From: GCA-020343675 sp964462945
Lineage (GTDB): Bacteria; Planctomycetota; Phycisphaerae; Sedimentisphaerales; Anaerobacaceae
DNA length: 27,939 nt
Assembly (NCBI GenBank): GCA_964462945.1
Contig: CAYWZW010000071.1
Coordinates: forward strand, 1-27,939
Direction: 5' to 3'
The notes beneath the pieces are model-generated. The model had not been told where the DNA came from, did not search any database, and was given only the letters and a program-made list of their open reading frames with translations. The position numbers and the translations under genes were made by a program. Positions 14,920 through 23,155 of this stretch are shown piece by piece; position 1 is the stretch's first letter, and each line of letters begins with the position of its first letter.

Positions 14920-16440
14920 ATGACGGCGGGAAGTTGCGTTTGGCGGCTGCTCGTCCCGGCTTGGTTTTGCTGCCTAGGCATCGCCTCCGTGGTCTTGGCG
15001 GAGGACCAGCCGCAGTGGGGCCAAAGGTATTCCCGAAACATGGTCTCGGCACAGACCGGTCTGCCCGATAGTTTCGATCCGGCCGCAGGCAAGAACATCA
15101 AGTGGGTCGCTCTGCTGGGCACCGAGAGTTATTCCACGCCGGTCATTGCTAACGGCAGGGTGCTGATCGGCACAAACAATGAGAGGCCGCGCGACGCCCG
15201 GCATAAGGGAGACCGCGGCGTGCTGTTGTGCCTCGATGAAAAAGACGGCAGTCTTTGCTGGCAGCTCGTCGTCCCCAAGTTCGTACCCATGCTCTATCGG
15301 GACTGGCCCAGGTCGGGGATTTGTTCGTCGGCCACGGTCGAAGCCGGCCGGGTCTATATCGTCAGCAATCGCGGCGAAGTGATGTGCCTGGACCTGGCTG
15401 GTCAGGCCAACGGCAACGACGGGCCATTCAGGGACGAAGCTCGTCTGATGAGCCCGGATCCGTCCGAGCTTCTGGAAGTGACGCAGACCGATGCCGACAT
15501 TATCTGGCTGTTCGATATGCAGGCCGAGCTTGGAATTCACCAGCACGATGCGTCACACAGCTCGATCCTCCTGCACGGCGAGTTCTTGTACATTAACACG
15601 AGCAACGGTCTGAACGACAAACACGACCACATTCCCGCAACCGATGCCCCGAGTCTGATTGTGCTCGAGAAGACCACCGGCCGGCTGGTCGCCCGCGAAG
15701 ACGAAAACATCGGCCCGAGGATTTTCCACTCGACCTGGTCGTCGCCGGGGCTGGGCCAAGTGGGGGGCCGGACGTTAGTTTTTTTCTGCGGCGGCGACGG
15801 CGTCTGTTACGCCTTCGATGCCGTGCAGTCTGTTCCCGCCGGGGCGGCAGAAAAACTGCATAGAGTGTGGCGTTTCGATTGCGACCCGAACGCACCGAAG
15901 GAAAACGTGCACGAGTATATTCGAAACCGCAGCCAGAGCCCGAGCAATGTCAAAAGCACGCCGGTCTTTCACGACAAGCGCCTGTATGTCACTTATGGAG
16001 GTGACATCTGGTGGGGCAAAGAACAGGCTTGGCTCAAGTGCATCGACGCGACCGGGACCGGCGATATCACCGGCTCCGGCACCCTATGGTCTTACGCCCT
16101 CAAGCTTCATTGCTGCTCGACGCCATCCGTTCACGACGGCCTGGTCTTTGCCGCCGACTGCGGGGGACTGGTCCACTGCGTGGACGCCGAGACCGGCCGG
16201 CCTTACTGGACGCATGACGCCAAGGCGGATATGTGGGCTTCGACGCTTGTGGCCGACGGAAAGGTCTATATCGGCACGCGACGGGGGCGTTTCTGGGTGC
16301 TGGCCGCGAGCAGGGAAAAGAAGGTCATCAGTGAAATCGAGCTGGACAGCCCCATGCACGGCACGCCCGTCGCGGCGAACGGCGTGCTTTACGTTGCCAC
16401 AATGAAGAATCTCTACGCGGTGAAAACCGCCGCAAAATGA
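14920..16440 (+). CDS. secreted PQQ-like beta-propeller protein
   Basis: Starting at the ATG at 14920 gives a 506-residue protein with a signal peptide (MTAGSCVWRLLVPAWFCCLG..., ending VVLAE), so it acts outside the cytoplasm. The remainder shows repeated propeller blades: STPVIANGRVLIGT, SSATVEAGRVYIVSNRGEVMCLD, STPVFHDKRLYVTYGG, STPSVHDGLVFAADCGGLVHCVD, ASTLVADGKVYIGTRRGRFWVLA and GTPVAANGVLYVATMKNLYAV. This is the PQQ/YVTN-like propeller fold of planctomycete proteins. Bound PQQ and enzyme activity are not shown by the sequence. The start is uncertain: no spaced ribosome binding site is seen, and an in-frame ATG at 14797 would add 41 residues ahead of the signal peptide. It heads a seven-gene run. 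Confidence 0.82.
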   Translation: MTAGSCVWRLLVPAWFCCLGIASVVLAEDQPQWGQRYSRNMVSAQTGLPDSFDPAAGKNIKWVALLGTESYSTPVIANGRVLIGTNNERPRDARHKGDRGVLLCLDEKDGSLCWQLVVPKFVPMLYRDWPRSGICSSATVEAGRVYIVSNRGEVMCLDLAGQANGNDGPFRDEARLMSPDPSELLEVTQTDADIIWLFDMQAELGIHQHDASHSSILLHGEFLYINTSNGLNDKHDHIPATDAPSLIVLEKTTGRLVAREDENIGPRIFHSTWSSPGLGQVGGRTLVFFCGGDGVCYAFDAVQSVPAGAAEKLHRVWRFDCDPNAPKENVHEYIRNRSQSPSNVKSTPVFHDKRLYVTYGGDIWWGKEQAWLKCIDATGTGDITGSGTLWSYALKLHCCSTPSVHDGLVFAADCGGLVHCVDAETGRPYWTHDAKADMWASTLVADGKVYIGTRRGRFWVLAASREKKVISEIELDSPMHGTPVAANGVLYVATMKNLYAVKTAAK

Positions 16441-16464
16441 GTTCGCCGAAGCAAGGAGAGGATC

Positions 16465-18114
16465 ATGAAGCGTATTGTTCCTTTTCAGCTCGCTATTGCC
16501 GCCGTCTTTTTTTTGGCGATCTGCTGTGACACTCCGGCGCCGGCTGCAAACAAAGTGGTGGAGTTGTGGACCCGTTTTGAGGACACGTTCACAAGCTCGC
16601 AGGACTATGACAATCCGGTGCAGGAGGCGAAGGTGAAAGTGGAATTCACCTCACCAGGCGGGAACAAAAGAACGTTCCTTGCTTTTTGGGATGGGGCCCG
16701 TGTATGGCGCGTACGGTTTTCGCCGGATGAGCCGGGCAAGTGGACGTACAAGACGTTCTGCTCGGACGAAAGCAACACAGGTCTTCACGACCGGACCGGC
16801 TCGTTCCAGTGCGAAAAGTACCGGGGCGATCTTCCGCTGTTCCGGCACGGGGAATTGCGCCTTTCCGATAATCGCCGCTACATTGAGCACGCCGATGGGA
16901 CAGCCTTCTTCTGGTTGGCCGATACCGTCTGGTGCGGCCCGATGTTTGCCGACTTCGAAGACTGGAGAGTTTTTCTCAAAGACCGGGCGGCGAAGGAGTT
17001 TACCGCGATTCAATTCGTCATGACCCAATGGCGTATGGCCAAGACCGACGCCGATGGCAACCCCACGTTTACCGGCGCCGACAAGGTCGCCGTGAACCCG
17101 GCCTTTTTCCAGCGGCTGGACAAATACGTCGATGCGATTAACGGCGCGGGGCTGCTGGCCGTGCCAGTGCTGCTCTGGGCCATCCGGGGCGATGAGAACC
17201 CGGGCTATTATCTGCCCGAAGACCAAAAGATCGTGCTGGCTGAATACATGATTGCCCGATACGGCGCCCATCAGGTCCTGTGGTTCCTCGGCGGCGACGG
17301 CCGGTACGAGGGCGAAAATGCTGAAATATGGAAGCGGATCGGACGCGCCGTCTTTGGTCCGGACCAGCATCGTCTGGCGACCATGCACCCCGGCGGCAGA
17401 AGCTGGGTCGGCGAAGAATTCCGCAACGAGCCGTGGTTCAGCTTCGTCGGCTATCAGAGCGGACACGGCGACGACGAGAAAACCTTTCGCTGGCTCAACC
17501 AGGGGCCGCCCGGCACGGAATGGAGCAACAAGCCCAACCTGCCTATAATCAATATCGAGCCCAACTACGAAGCGCATAACGGTTACACGTACCGCAAAGT
17601 CCATAACGACCATTCCGTTCGCCGCGCTGCTTATTGGAGCTTTTTGGTCTCTCCCCCGGCGGGCGTGACCTACGGCGGTCAGGGAATCTGGGGCTGGCAT
17701 ACGAAAGTGCAGGCGCCCGCCGACCACATCAGCACCGGACTCGGCTCGCCGTGGTACGTCGCAAAGGACCTGCCCGGCGCGTTGAGCATGAAATACCTGC
17801 ACAAGTTTTTCAAAGGCATCGAATGGTGGCGGCTGATTCCTGCTTCGGAAATTGTCGCCGAACAGCCGGGCAAGGAGGATGCCTCGAAGTTCATCGCGGC
17901 GGCAAAATCGCAGGAAGGCGATCTGCTCGTGGTATATCTGCCGGAAGGCGGCTCGGTGACGCTGAAGACCGATTCGCTCAAGAAAGGTCTGTCCGCTCGC
18001 TGGTATCACCCCCGCACCGGGGGCTGGCTCGACGCGGGCAAAGTCGAACGATCCCCGCAGACGTTCAAGAGCGCCGACAGCAATGACTGGGTCCTGTTGA
18101 TTGCGGCAAAATAG
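16465..18114 (+). CDS. DUF5060/DUF4038 glycoside hydrolase, apiosidase-like (GH140-like)
   Basis: The 549-residue protein starts with a signal peptide (about 1-28). Residues about 31-115 (VELWTRFEDTFTSSQDYDNP, WDGARVWRVRFSPDEPGKW) form a DUF5060 N-terminal beta domain. Residues about 130-440 form a DUF4038-type TIM barrel (FFWLADTVWCGPM, FLGGDGRYEGENAEIW, INIEPNYEAH). Asp278 in GGDGR and Glu365 in NIEPNYE are the plausible catalytic pair. The C-terminal ~90 residues (DLLVVYLPEGGSVTLKT, ARWYHPRTGGW) resemble the small beta domain often following DUF4038. Characterised relatives in GH140 cleave apiose from rhamnogalacturonan II; whether this one does is inference, supported by the adjacent GH28 gene. 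AAGGAG lies 6 nt before the ATG. Confidence 0.85.
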   Translation: MKRIVPFQLAIAAVFFLAICCDTPAPAANKVVELWTRFEDTFTSSQDYDNPVQEAKVKVEFTSPGGNKRTFLAFWDGARVWRVRFSPDEPGKWTYKTFCSDESNTGLHDRTGSFQCEKYRGDLPLFRHGELRLSDNRRYIEHADGTAFFWLADTVWCGPMFADFEDWRVFLKDRAAKEFTAIQFVMTQWRMAKTDADGNPTFTGADKVAVNPAFFQRLDKYVDAINGAGLLAVPVLLWAIRGDENPGYYLPEDQKIVLAEYMIARYGAHQVLWFLGGDGRYEGENAEIWKRIGRAVFGPDQHRLATMHPGGRSWVGEEFRNEPWFSFVGYQSGHGDDEKTFRWLNQGPPGTEWSNKPNLPIINIEPNYEAHNGYTYRKVHNDHSVRRAAYWSFLVSPPAGVTYGGQGIWGWHTKVQAPADHISTGLGSPWYVAKDLPGALSMKYLHKFFKGIEWWRLIPASEIVAEQPGKEDASKFIAAAKSQEGDLLVVYLPEGGSVTLKTDSLKKGLSARWYHPRTGGWLDAGKVERSPQTFKSADSNDWVLLIAAK

Positions 18115-18144
18115 GAGTACGAACCGGATAAGGACGGGACAATT

Positions 18145-19674
18145 ATGGCAAATGCAGGGAAGTTCGTTCAATTACTTTTTCTGGCTGTGTTGGTTTGCGT
18201 TTTCAAAGTCTCCGTCGTCCAGGCAGCCGGGACCTCACCTTTTTTTGATGTAACCGGCTATGGCGCCGTTGCCGACGGAAAGACGCTCTGCACGCAAGCC
18301 ATTCAGAAAACGGTCGATGCCTGTCACGCGGCGGGGGGCGGCACGGTGTATCTTCCGGCAGGAAAGTATCTGTCGGGTGCAGTGTTTCTCAAGAGCAATG
18401 TGACTCTTCACATCAGCGAGGGGGCGACGCTGCTGGCCAGCACGGACTTCGCGGATTTCAAGCCCTTCAAGCCCGGGTGGCGGATGTTATCGGACGACAC
18501 GCACCGTTCGAGTTTGATCACCGGCCTCGACCTTGAGAACATCGCTATTACCGGTCGCGGCACGCTGAACGGCCAGGGCAAGCCCTGGTGGGACGCGCTG
18601 CGCGAAGACAAAGACAGGAAAGAGGGCTGGCAGAAGATTCTTACTTACGGCCGGCCGCGGGTGATTAACCTCTACCGCTGCCGCAACGTCCTGATCGAGG
18701 GCGTGACTATCGTCGATTCTCCCTCATGGACGGTCCATCCGGTCGGCTGTGAAAACCTGGTGGTGAACGGTATTTCGATCATCAACCCTGAGTCCGGCCC
18801 GAACACCGATGGCGTGAATCCTGAGTCCTGCCGGAATGTGCGAATTGCAAACTGCTTCATCGACACGGGAGACGACTGCATCACCTTAAAATCAGGAGAG
18901 GACGAGGAAGGCAGGCTGAAAGCCAGGCCCACCGAGAACGTCACGATCACCAACTGCGTGATGTACAAAGGTCACGGGGCCGTGGTCATCGGCAGCGAGA
19001 TGTCGGGAGGCGTGCGCAACGTGGCCGCCAGCAACATCGTGTGCGTGGGCACCGACCGCGCCGTTCGCATCAAGAGCACGCGGGGACGCGGCGGCGTGGT
19101 GGAGAACATCCGCTTCTCCAACTTCGTGGTCGAAAACGTCGCAGAGCCGATCTACATCACGACTTTCTACACAAAAACCGAGCCGGAGCCTGTTTCGCAG
19201 CGGACCCCGATCTTTCGCGACATCGCCATCAGCCACTTTACGATAAAGAATTCCCCGTGCACGGCGAAAATCCTCGGCTTGCCCGAAATGCCCATCCAGC
19301 GATTGCGGATCACCGATGTCACGGCCTCGACTCAGGTCGGATTTCGCTGTGACAGCGTGGCGGGTCTTGAATTGCAGAACGTGCAGGTGAACGTCGAGAA
19401 GGGACCGGCGTTTGAATTCAGTAACTGCAAGGACGTGGAGCTTCGCGCCGTTAAGACGACCGACCCGTGCGCTGATGAGCCGGTCGTCAGGATGGAAAAT
19501 GTCCGGGACGCCTTTATTCAGGGATGCAGGGCATATCCCGGAACCGGCAGCTTTCTGGAACTGCGAGGAAAGACGACCGGAGGCGTCGCTCTGATTGGAA
19601 ACGAGCTTTCCGCCGCCAGGAGTCCCATCGTCCTGAAGGACGACGTCGAGAAAGGCGCTGTTGTGGAGAAATAG
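18145..19674 (+). CDS. glycoside hydrolase family 28 protein (polygalacturonase-like)
   Basis: GH28 enzymes hydrolyse galacturonan backbones of pectin through an inverting mechanism on a right-handed beta-helix. All four hallmark motifs are present: NTDG (220-223), GDD (242-244), GHG (276-278) and RIK (308-310), giving catalytic Asp222, Asp243 and Asp244 with His277. The N-terminus has a signal peptide (about 1-27, ending VVQAA), then FFDVTGYGAVADGKTLCTQA, the usual helix-capping start. At 509 residues it is at the long end; the extra C-terminal 120 residues continue the beta-helix pattern. It starts 30 nt after the DUF4038 hydrolase and ends two nt before the aldo/keto reductase ATG. Xylogalacturonan or rhamnogalacturonan could equally be the substrate. 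Confidence 0.93.
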   Translation: MANAGKFVQLLFLAVLVCVFKVSVVQAAGTSPFFDVTGYGAVADGKTLCTQAIQKTVDACHAAGGGTVYLPAGKYLSGAVFLKSNVTLHISEGATLLASTDFADFKPFKPGWRMLSDDTHRSSLITGLDLENIAITGRGTLNGQGKPWWDALREDKDRKEGWQKILTYGRPRVINLYRCRNVLIEGVTIVDSPSWTVHPVGCENLVVNGISIINPESGPNTDGVNPESCRNVRIANCFIDTGDDCITLKSGEDEEGRLKARPTENVTITNCVMYKGHGAVVIGSEMSGGVRNVAASNIVCVGTDRAVRIKSTRGRGGVVENIRFSNFVVENVAEPIYITTFYTKTEPEPVSQRTPIFRDIAISHFTIKNSPCTAKILGLPEMPIQRLRITDVTASTQVGFRCDSVAGLELQNVQVNVEKGPAFEFSNCKDVELRAVKTTDPCADEPVVRMENVRDAFIQGCRAYPGTGSFLELRGKTTGGVALIGNELSAARSPIVLKDDVEKGAVVEK

Positions 19675-19676
19675 CC

Positions 19677-20729
19677 ATGAAGAACGATGTTATCTATAAA
19701 CCGCGGGCGGGGATTAAATCTTCGCCGCCCGACGAAAGAATGGATCGTCGCGAGTTTCTCAAAAGAGCGGGCTTGGCGGGCGCAGGGCTGGCCCGCCTTA
19801 CGTCTGGCGGGCTGGCTCTTGGCGTCATACAGCAGCCGCTGCGTGCCCAACCGGACGATACGCTGCCGACGCGGGTCCTCGGACGAACGAAAGAAAGGGT
19901 CTCGATCCTCGGCCTCGGCACGGCGCCCGTGGGCGAAGGCCCCGTCGAGGTTCAGGAGGGGATTCGGATTTTCAGCGAGGTCCTCGACCGCGGGGTTACC
20001 TACGTCGATACCGCACGGATATACGGCGAGGCGGAGGAAATGCTCGGGCACATCATCCCGAAACGGCGCGACAAACTGTTCGTGGTGACAAAGGTCTCGA
20101 CGGACAGCGCCGTCAGAGCCGAGCAGTCCCTGAACGAATCACTGCACCAGCTCAAGACCGATCACTTGGATCTGGTGCATATCCACAGTATCGGCAGCAA
20201 GAACCTCGATCGCGTCCTGGCCGGTGACGGCGTCCTTGAGTATCTGCTCAAGCAAAAAGAAGCCGGCAAGATTCGCTTCATCGGCATATCGGGCCACAAC
20301 CGCCCGGCCAATTTCGTCCGCATGATCCAGACGGACCAGATCGACGTGCTGATGTGCGTGATGAACTACGCCGACCGGAACATCTACGATTTCGAAAGCA
20401 AGGTCCTGCCCGAAGCGCGGAAGCGCAACGTCGGCTGCGTGGCCATGAAGGTTTACGCCGGCATTAAGGGCGGCTTTCCGAACCACCGCAGCGGCCACGT
20501 CGGCTGCGTCACAGAGCCGGCGTATCTGCCGCAGGCCCTGGCCTACGCGCTCGATCTCGAAGGCGTCAGCGTAGCCGTCGTCGGTCCCTATACCGTCGAG
20601 CAGGCCATCCAGAACGTCGAGTTTGCCCGAAAATATACGCCCCTGTCTCAAGAGCAGCGTGCTTCGCTGATGGAGTACGGCAGGAAACTCGCCGAGACAT
20701 TAGGCCCGCGGTATGGGTCGGTAACGTAA
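19677..20729 (+). CDS. Tat-exported aldo/keto reductase
   Basis: I place the start at the ATG at 19677 with GGAG 8 nt upstream, giving 350 residues; frames extending upstream run into GH28. MDRREFLKRAG (22-32) is a twin-arginine signal (Arg24-Arg25), so the enzyme folds with its cofactor before export. The AKR domain follows (about 64-330): Asp111 and Tyr116 in DTARIYGEAEEML, Lys139 in VTKV and His170 in DLVHIHSIG form the catalytic tetrad. It should reduce or oxidise a carbonyl/alcohol with a nicotinamide cofactor; substrate unknown, and sugars released by the neighbouring hydrolases are candidates. Residues 37-47 of the signal are encoded by a copy of an interspersed repeat, putting Arg40 in the hydrophobic region. 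Confidence 0.9.
   Translation: MKNDVIYKPRAGIKSSPPDERMDRREFLKRAGLAGAGLARLTSGGLALGVIQQPLRAQPDDTLPTRVLGRTKERVSILGLGTAPVGEGPVEVQEGIRIFSEVLDRGVTYVDTARIYGEAEEMLGHIIPKRRDKLFVVTKVSTDSAVRAEQSLNESLHQLKTDHLDLVHIHSIGSKNLDRVLAGDGVLEYLLKQKEAGKIRFIGISGHNRPANFVRMIQTDQIDVLMCVMNYADRNIYDFESKVLPEARKRNVGCVAMKVYAGIKGGFPNHRSGHVGCVTEPAYLPQALAYALDLEGVSVAVVGPYTVEQAIQNVEFARKYTPLSQEQRASLMEYGRKLAETLGPRYGSVT
19785..19816. repeat. 32-nt interspersed palindromic repeat, copy 2 (inside aldo/keto reductase gene)
   Basis: Differs from 13378-13409 at only two of 32 positions. GCCCGCC (19791-19797), 8-nt loop, GGCGGGC (19806-19812) form a perfect hairpin. In the reading frame it encodes GLARLTSGGLA, residues 37-47 of the Tat signal peptide. 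Confidence 0.8.
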
Positions 20730-20755
20730 ACATGACAGTGAAAAGGTTCTCATAG

Positions 20756-22063
20756 ATGACAAGAGAGAAGTCCATTCTTTGTGCGACGATGGTGCTATTG
20801 GCGGCGGCCTGGCCGGTCCGGGCCACCGATTGGCCTCAGTGGCGAGGGCCGTTTTTCAATGGCTCGACGGATGATAAAAATCTGCCGGAGTCCTGGAGCT
20901 GGACCGAGAACGTTGCCTGGGTCAGCCCGCTGCCCGGCCCCAGCGGCGCCACGGCCATTATCTGCAACGGCAGGGTGTTCGTCAGCTCGATGGTCGAGCG
21001 TGGTCCCGATTTCGTGGCTTTGTGCTTCGATGCCCGCGACGGCAAGAAGCTGTGGGAGAAACACATCGGCTCGGATTCACGCCGGATCCCCCGCAACAAC
21101 ATGGCGTCGCCTTCGCCTGTCACCGACGGCCGATATGTCTTCTTCCTGTATGCCAGCGGCGACCTGGCCGGCTTCGACTACGAAGGCAACAAACTCTGGT
21201 CCCGCAACATCGAGGCCGAATACGGAAACCTCGCGCTGCAGTTCGGGTACAGCTCCAGTCCCTTGCTGTGCCAGGACAAACTCTATGTCATAGCGATTCG
21301 CCGGAACAAACCTTACCGCCCGCCGGAGGCCATGGAACCCCTGGATTCCTACATCATGGCGCTGGATCCGGCGACGGGCAAGACGCTCTGGAAACAGCAG
21401 CGACCGACGAATGCTTTTGACGAAGGCATGGAAACCTACAGCACGCCCGTCCCCTTCGTTCGCGATGGGCGCACCGAAATCCTCAATACCGGCGGCGATT
21501 TCATCACTGCACACGACCCCGAGACCGGAAAGGAGTTGTGGCGTTTCGAATACTGGACGCAAAAAGTCCGAGATTCGCGGATCATTCCTTCGCTGGTCAC
21601 CGGCGGCGGTCTGATTTTCGGCACGCGGCACAAGCACGGCGGCGTCTTCGCCATCAGGCCCGGCAGCGCCGATAATCCTTCCGAGGCCGGCATCGTCTGG
21701 GAATTCGACGGCCCGGCGCCGGACTGCACCACGCCGCTTTACTATCAGGACCGCCTGTACGTGCTGGACGGCATCAGGAACGGCAAGGTGCTCACGTGCC
21801 TCGATCCGAAAACCGCCCGGCAATTCTGGCAGGGCAGGATCGGCGGCCGGGGTCCGTGGCGCGCCTCGCTGACCGGCGCGGACGACAAGCTCTACTGCAT
21901 TAACGAGACCGGAGAAATCGTCGTGCTCGCCACCGGCGGCAATGAATTCAAGATTCTCTTCGAGACCAAAATTGACGAGACGCCCATCCAGTCCTCGATC
22001 TCCGTCGCCGACGGTCATCTCTTCATTCGCACCGCGAAAAATCTTTACTGCATCGGCAAATAG
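20756..22063 (+). CDS. secreted PQQ-like beta-propeller protein (second)
   Basis: A signal peptide (about 1-23, ending WPVRA) is followed by TDWPQWRGPFFNGST, an opening I know from many planctomycete PQQ-like proteins. Propeller blades repeat through the sequence: GATAIICNGRVFVSS, LCFDARDGKKLWEKHIG, YIMALDPATGKTLWKQQR, ITAHDPETGKELWRFEYW, CTTPLYYQDRLYVLDG, LTCLDPKTARQFWQGRIGG and SSISVADGHLFIRTAKNLYCIG. The LDPxTGKxLW tags fit the PQQ-like fold better than those of the first paralogue at 14920. Activity is not evident. It may shape or bind substrate, or serve as a propeller dehydrogenase. It is 9 nt upstream of the serine hydrolase gene. Confidence 0.9.
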   Translation: MTREKSILCATMVLLAAAWPVRATDWPQWRGPFFNGSTDDKNLPESWSWTENVAWVSPLPGPSGATAIICNGRVFVSSMVERGPDFVALCFDARDGKKLWEKHIGSDSRRIPRNNMASPSPVTDGRYVFFLYASGDLAGFDYEGNKLWSRNIEAEYGNLALQFGYSSSPLLCQDKLYVIAIRRNKPYRPPEAMEPLDSYIMALDPATGKTLWKQQRPTNAFDEGMETYSTPVPFVRDGRTEILNTGGDFITAHDPETGKELWRFEYWTQKVRDSRIIPSLVTGGGLIFGTRHKHGGVFAIRPGSADNPSEAGIVWEFDGPAPDCTTPLYYQDRLYVLDGIRNGKVLTCLDPKTARQFWQGRIGGRGPWRASLTGADDKLYCINETGEIVVLATGGNEFKILFETKIDETPIQSSISVADGHLFIRTAKNLYCIGK

Positions 22064-22072
22064 GGAGAACTC

Positions 22073-23155
22073 ATGAATAAGCTGCGCCTGATCGTAGGGA
22101 CAATCGTGTGCAGTTGCCCAAGCCTGTTGGGGCAGGGGGGTGGCGAAGTCTGGCCCGGCGCGCAGTGGGAGCGGGCGACGCCGGAGCAGATCGGGATGGA
22201 TGCGGGCGTACTGCAGAAGGCGCGAGACTATGCGCTCACCGGCGAAGGCTCGGGCCGCGTCATTCGTCACGGGCGGCTCATCATGGAGTGGGGCGATCAG
22301 AAGCAGCGATACGATTTGAAGTCCTCGACCAAGGCCATCGGCGTCACCGCCCTGGGCCTGGCCCTGAAAGACGGGAAGATCAAGAGCCTCCACGACCCGG
22401 CGGCGAAATATCATCCGAGCTTCGGCGTCCCGCCGGAGTCCGACACGGCGACCGGCCAGCTCGACAAGATCACGCTCTTTCACCTGGCGACTCAGACCGC
22501 CGGCTTCGATAAGAGCGGCGGATACACCGATCTGCTCTTTGAGCCTGGGACAAAGTGGTCATACAGCGACGGCGGGCCGAACTGGCTGGCCGAGTGTGTG
22601 ACATTGGCATATCGGCAAGACCTTAACACGCTGATGTTCGAGCGCGTCTTTGGCCCCATCGGCATCAGCCCATCCGATTTGACGTGGCGCACCAATTCCT
22701 ATCGTCCGAAAGAGATAGACGGCATCGCACGGCGGGAGTTCGGATCGGGCATCAGCGCCAACGTCGATGCGATGGCGCGGATCGGCTATCTCTACCTGCG
22801 GCGGGGCCGCTGGCGGGATGATCAGATCATTCCCGCCTCTTTCGTCGATATGGCGCGGACGGTGCCCCAGGCGGTAGGGGGCCTGCCGGCGGTCAGGAAG
22901 GAGACCTACTTTAACGCCTCGGACCATTACGGCCTGCTGTGGTGGAACAACGCCGATGGGACGATGGCCAACGTGCCGCGTGACGCCTACTGGTCGTGGG
23001 GATTGTACGACAGCCTGATTGTGGTGATACCCAGTCTCGATATTGTGGCCGCCAGAGCTGGCAAGTCGCTGAACAAAGCCCGCAATTCGGCCTACGAATC
23101 CATCGAGCCGTTCATCGAGCCGATTGTCTTGTCTTTGAGGGAGGAAACGCAATGA
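22073..23155 (+). CDS. secreted serine hydrolase (class C beta-lactamase fold)
   Basis: A 360-residue protein with a short N-terminal signal (about 1-21). Nucleophile motif Ser84-Ser-Thr-Lys87 (SxxK) and Tyr164-Ser-Asp (Y-x-D in place of the common Y-x-N) mark the beta-lactamase/penicillin-binding fold. ITLFHLATQTAGF and FEPGTKWSYSDGGPNWLA are family blocks. Such enzymes are often esterases or peptidases rather than lactamases; removal of acyl groups from a polysaccharide would fit the operon but is inference. GGGAGA lies just before the start and overlaps the previous stop region. Its TGA overlaps the next gene's ATG (ATGA), so the two serine hydrolases are translationally coupled. Confidence 0.88.
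   Translation: MNKLRLIVGTIVCSCPSLLGQGGGEVWPGAQWERATPEQIGMDAGVLQKARDYALTGEGSGRVIRHGRLIMEWGDQKQRYDLKSSTKAIGVTALGLALKDGKIKSLHDPAAKYHPSFGVPPESDTATGQLDKITLFHLATQTAGFDKSGGYTDLLFEPGTKWSYSDGGPNWLAECVTLAYRQDLNTLMFERVFGPIGISPSDLTWRTNSYRPKEIDGIARREFGSGISANVDAMARIGYLYLRRGRWRDDQIIPASFVDMARTVPQAVGGLPAVRKETYFNASDHYGLLWWNNADGTMANVPRDAYWSWGLYDSLIVVIPSLDIVAARAGKSLNKARNSAYESIEPFIEPIVLSLREETQ

Noticed and set aside
16651..18171. Long minus-strand open frame (506 codons) opposite the DUF4038 hydrolase
   Set aside because: It is a mirror frame of a well-supported gene with signal peptide, domains and ribosome binding site; the high GC content makes such shadows common.
21077..22483. Long minus-strand open frame (468 codons) opposite the second PQQ-like gene
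   Set aside because: It crosses two well-supported plus-strand genes, and its translation is shadow-like with no motif.
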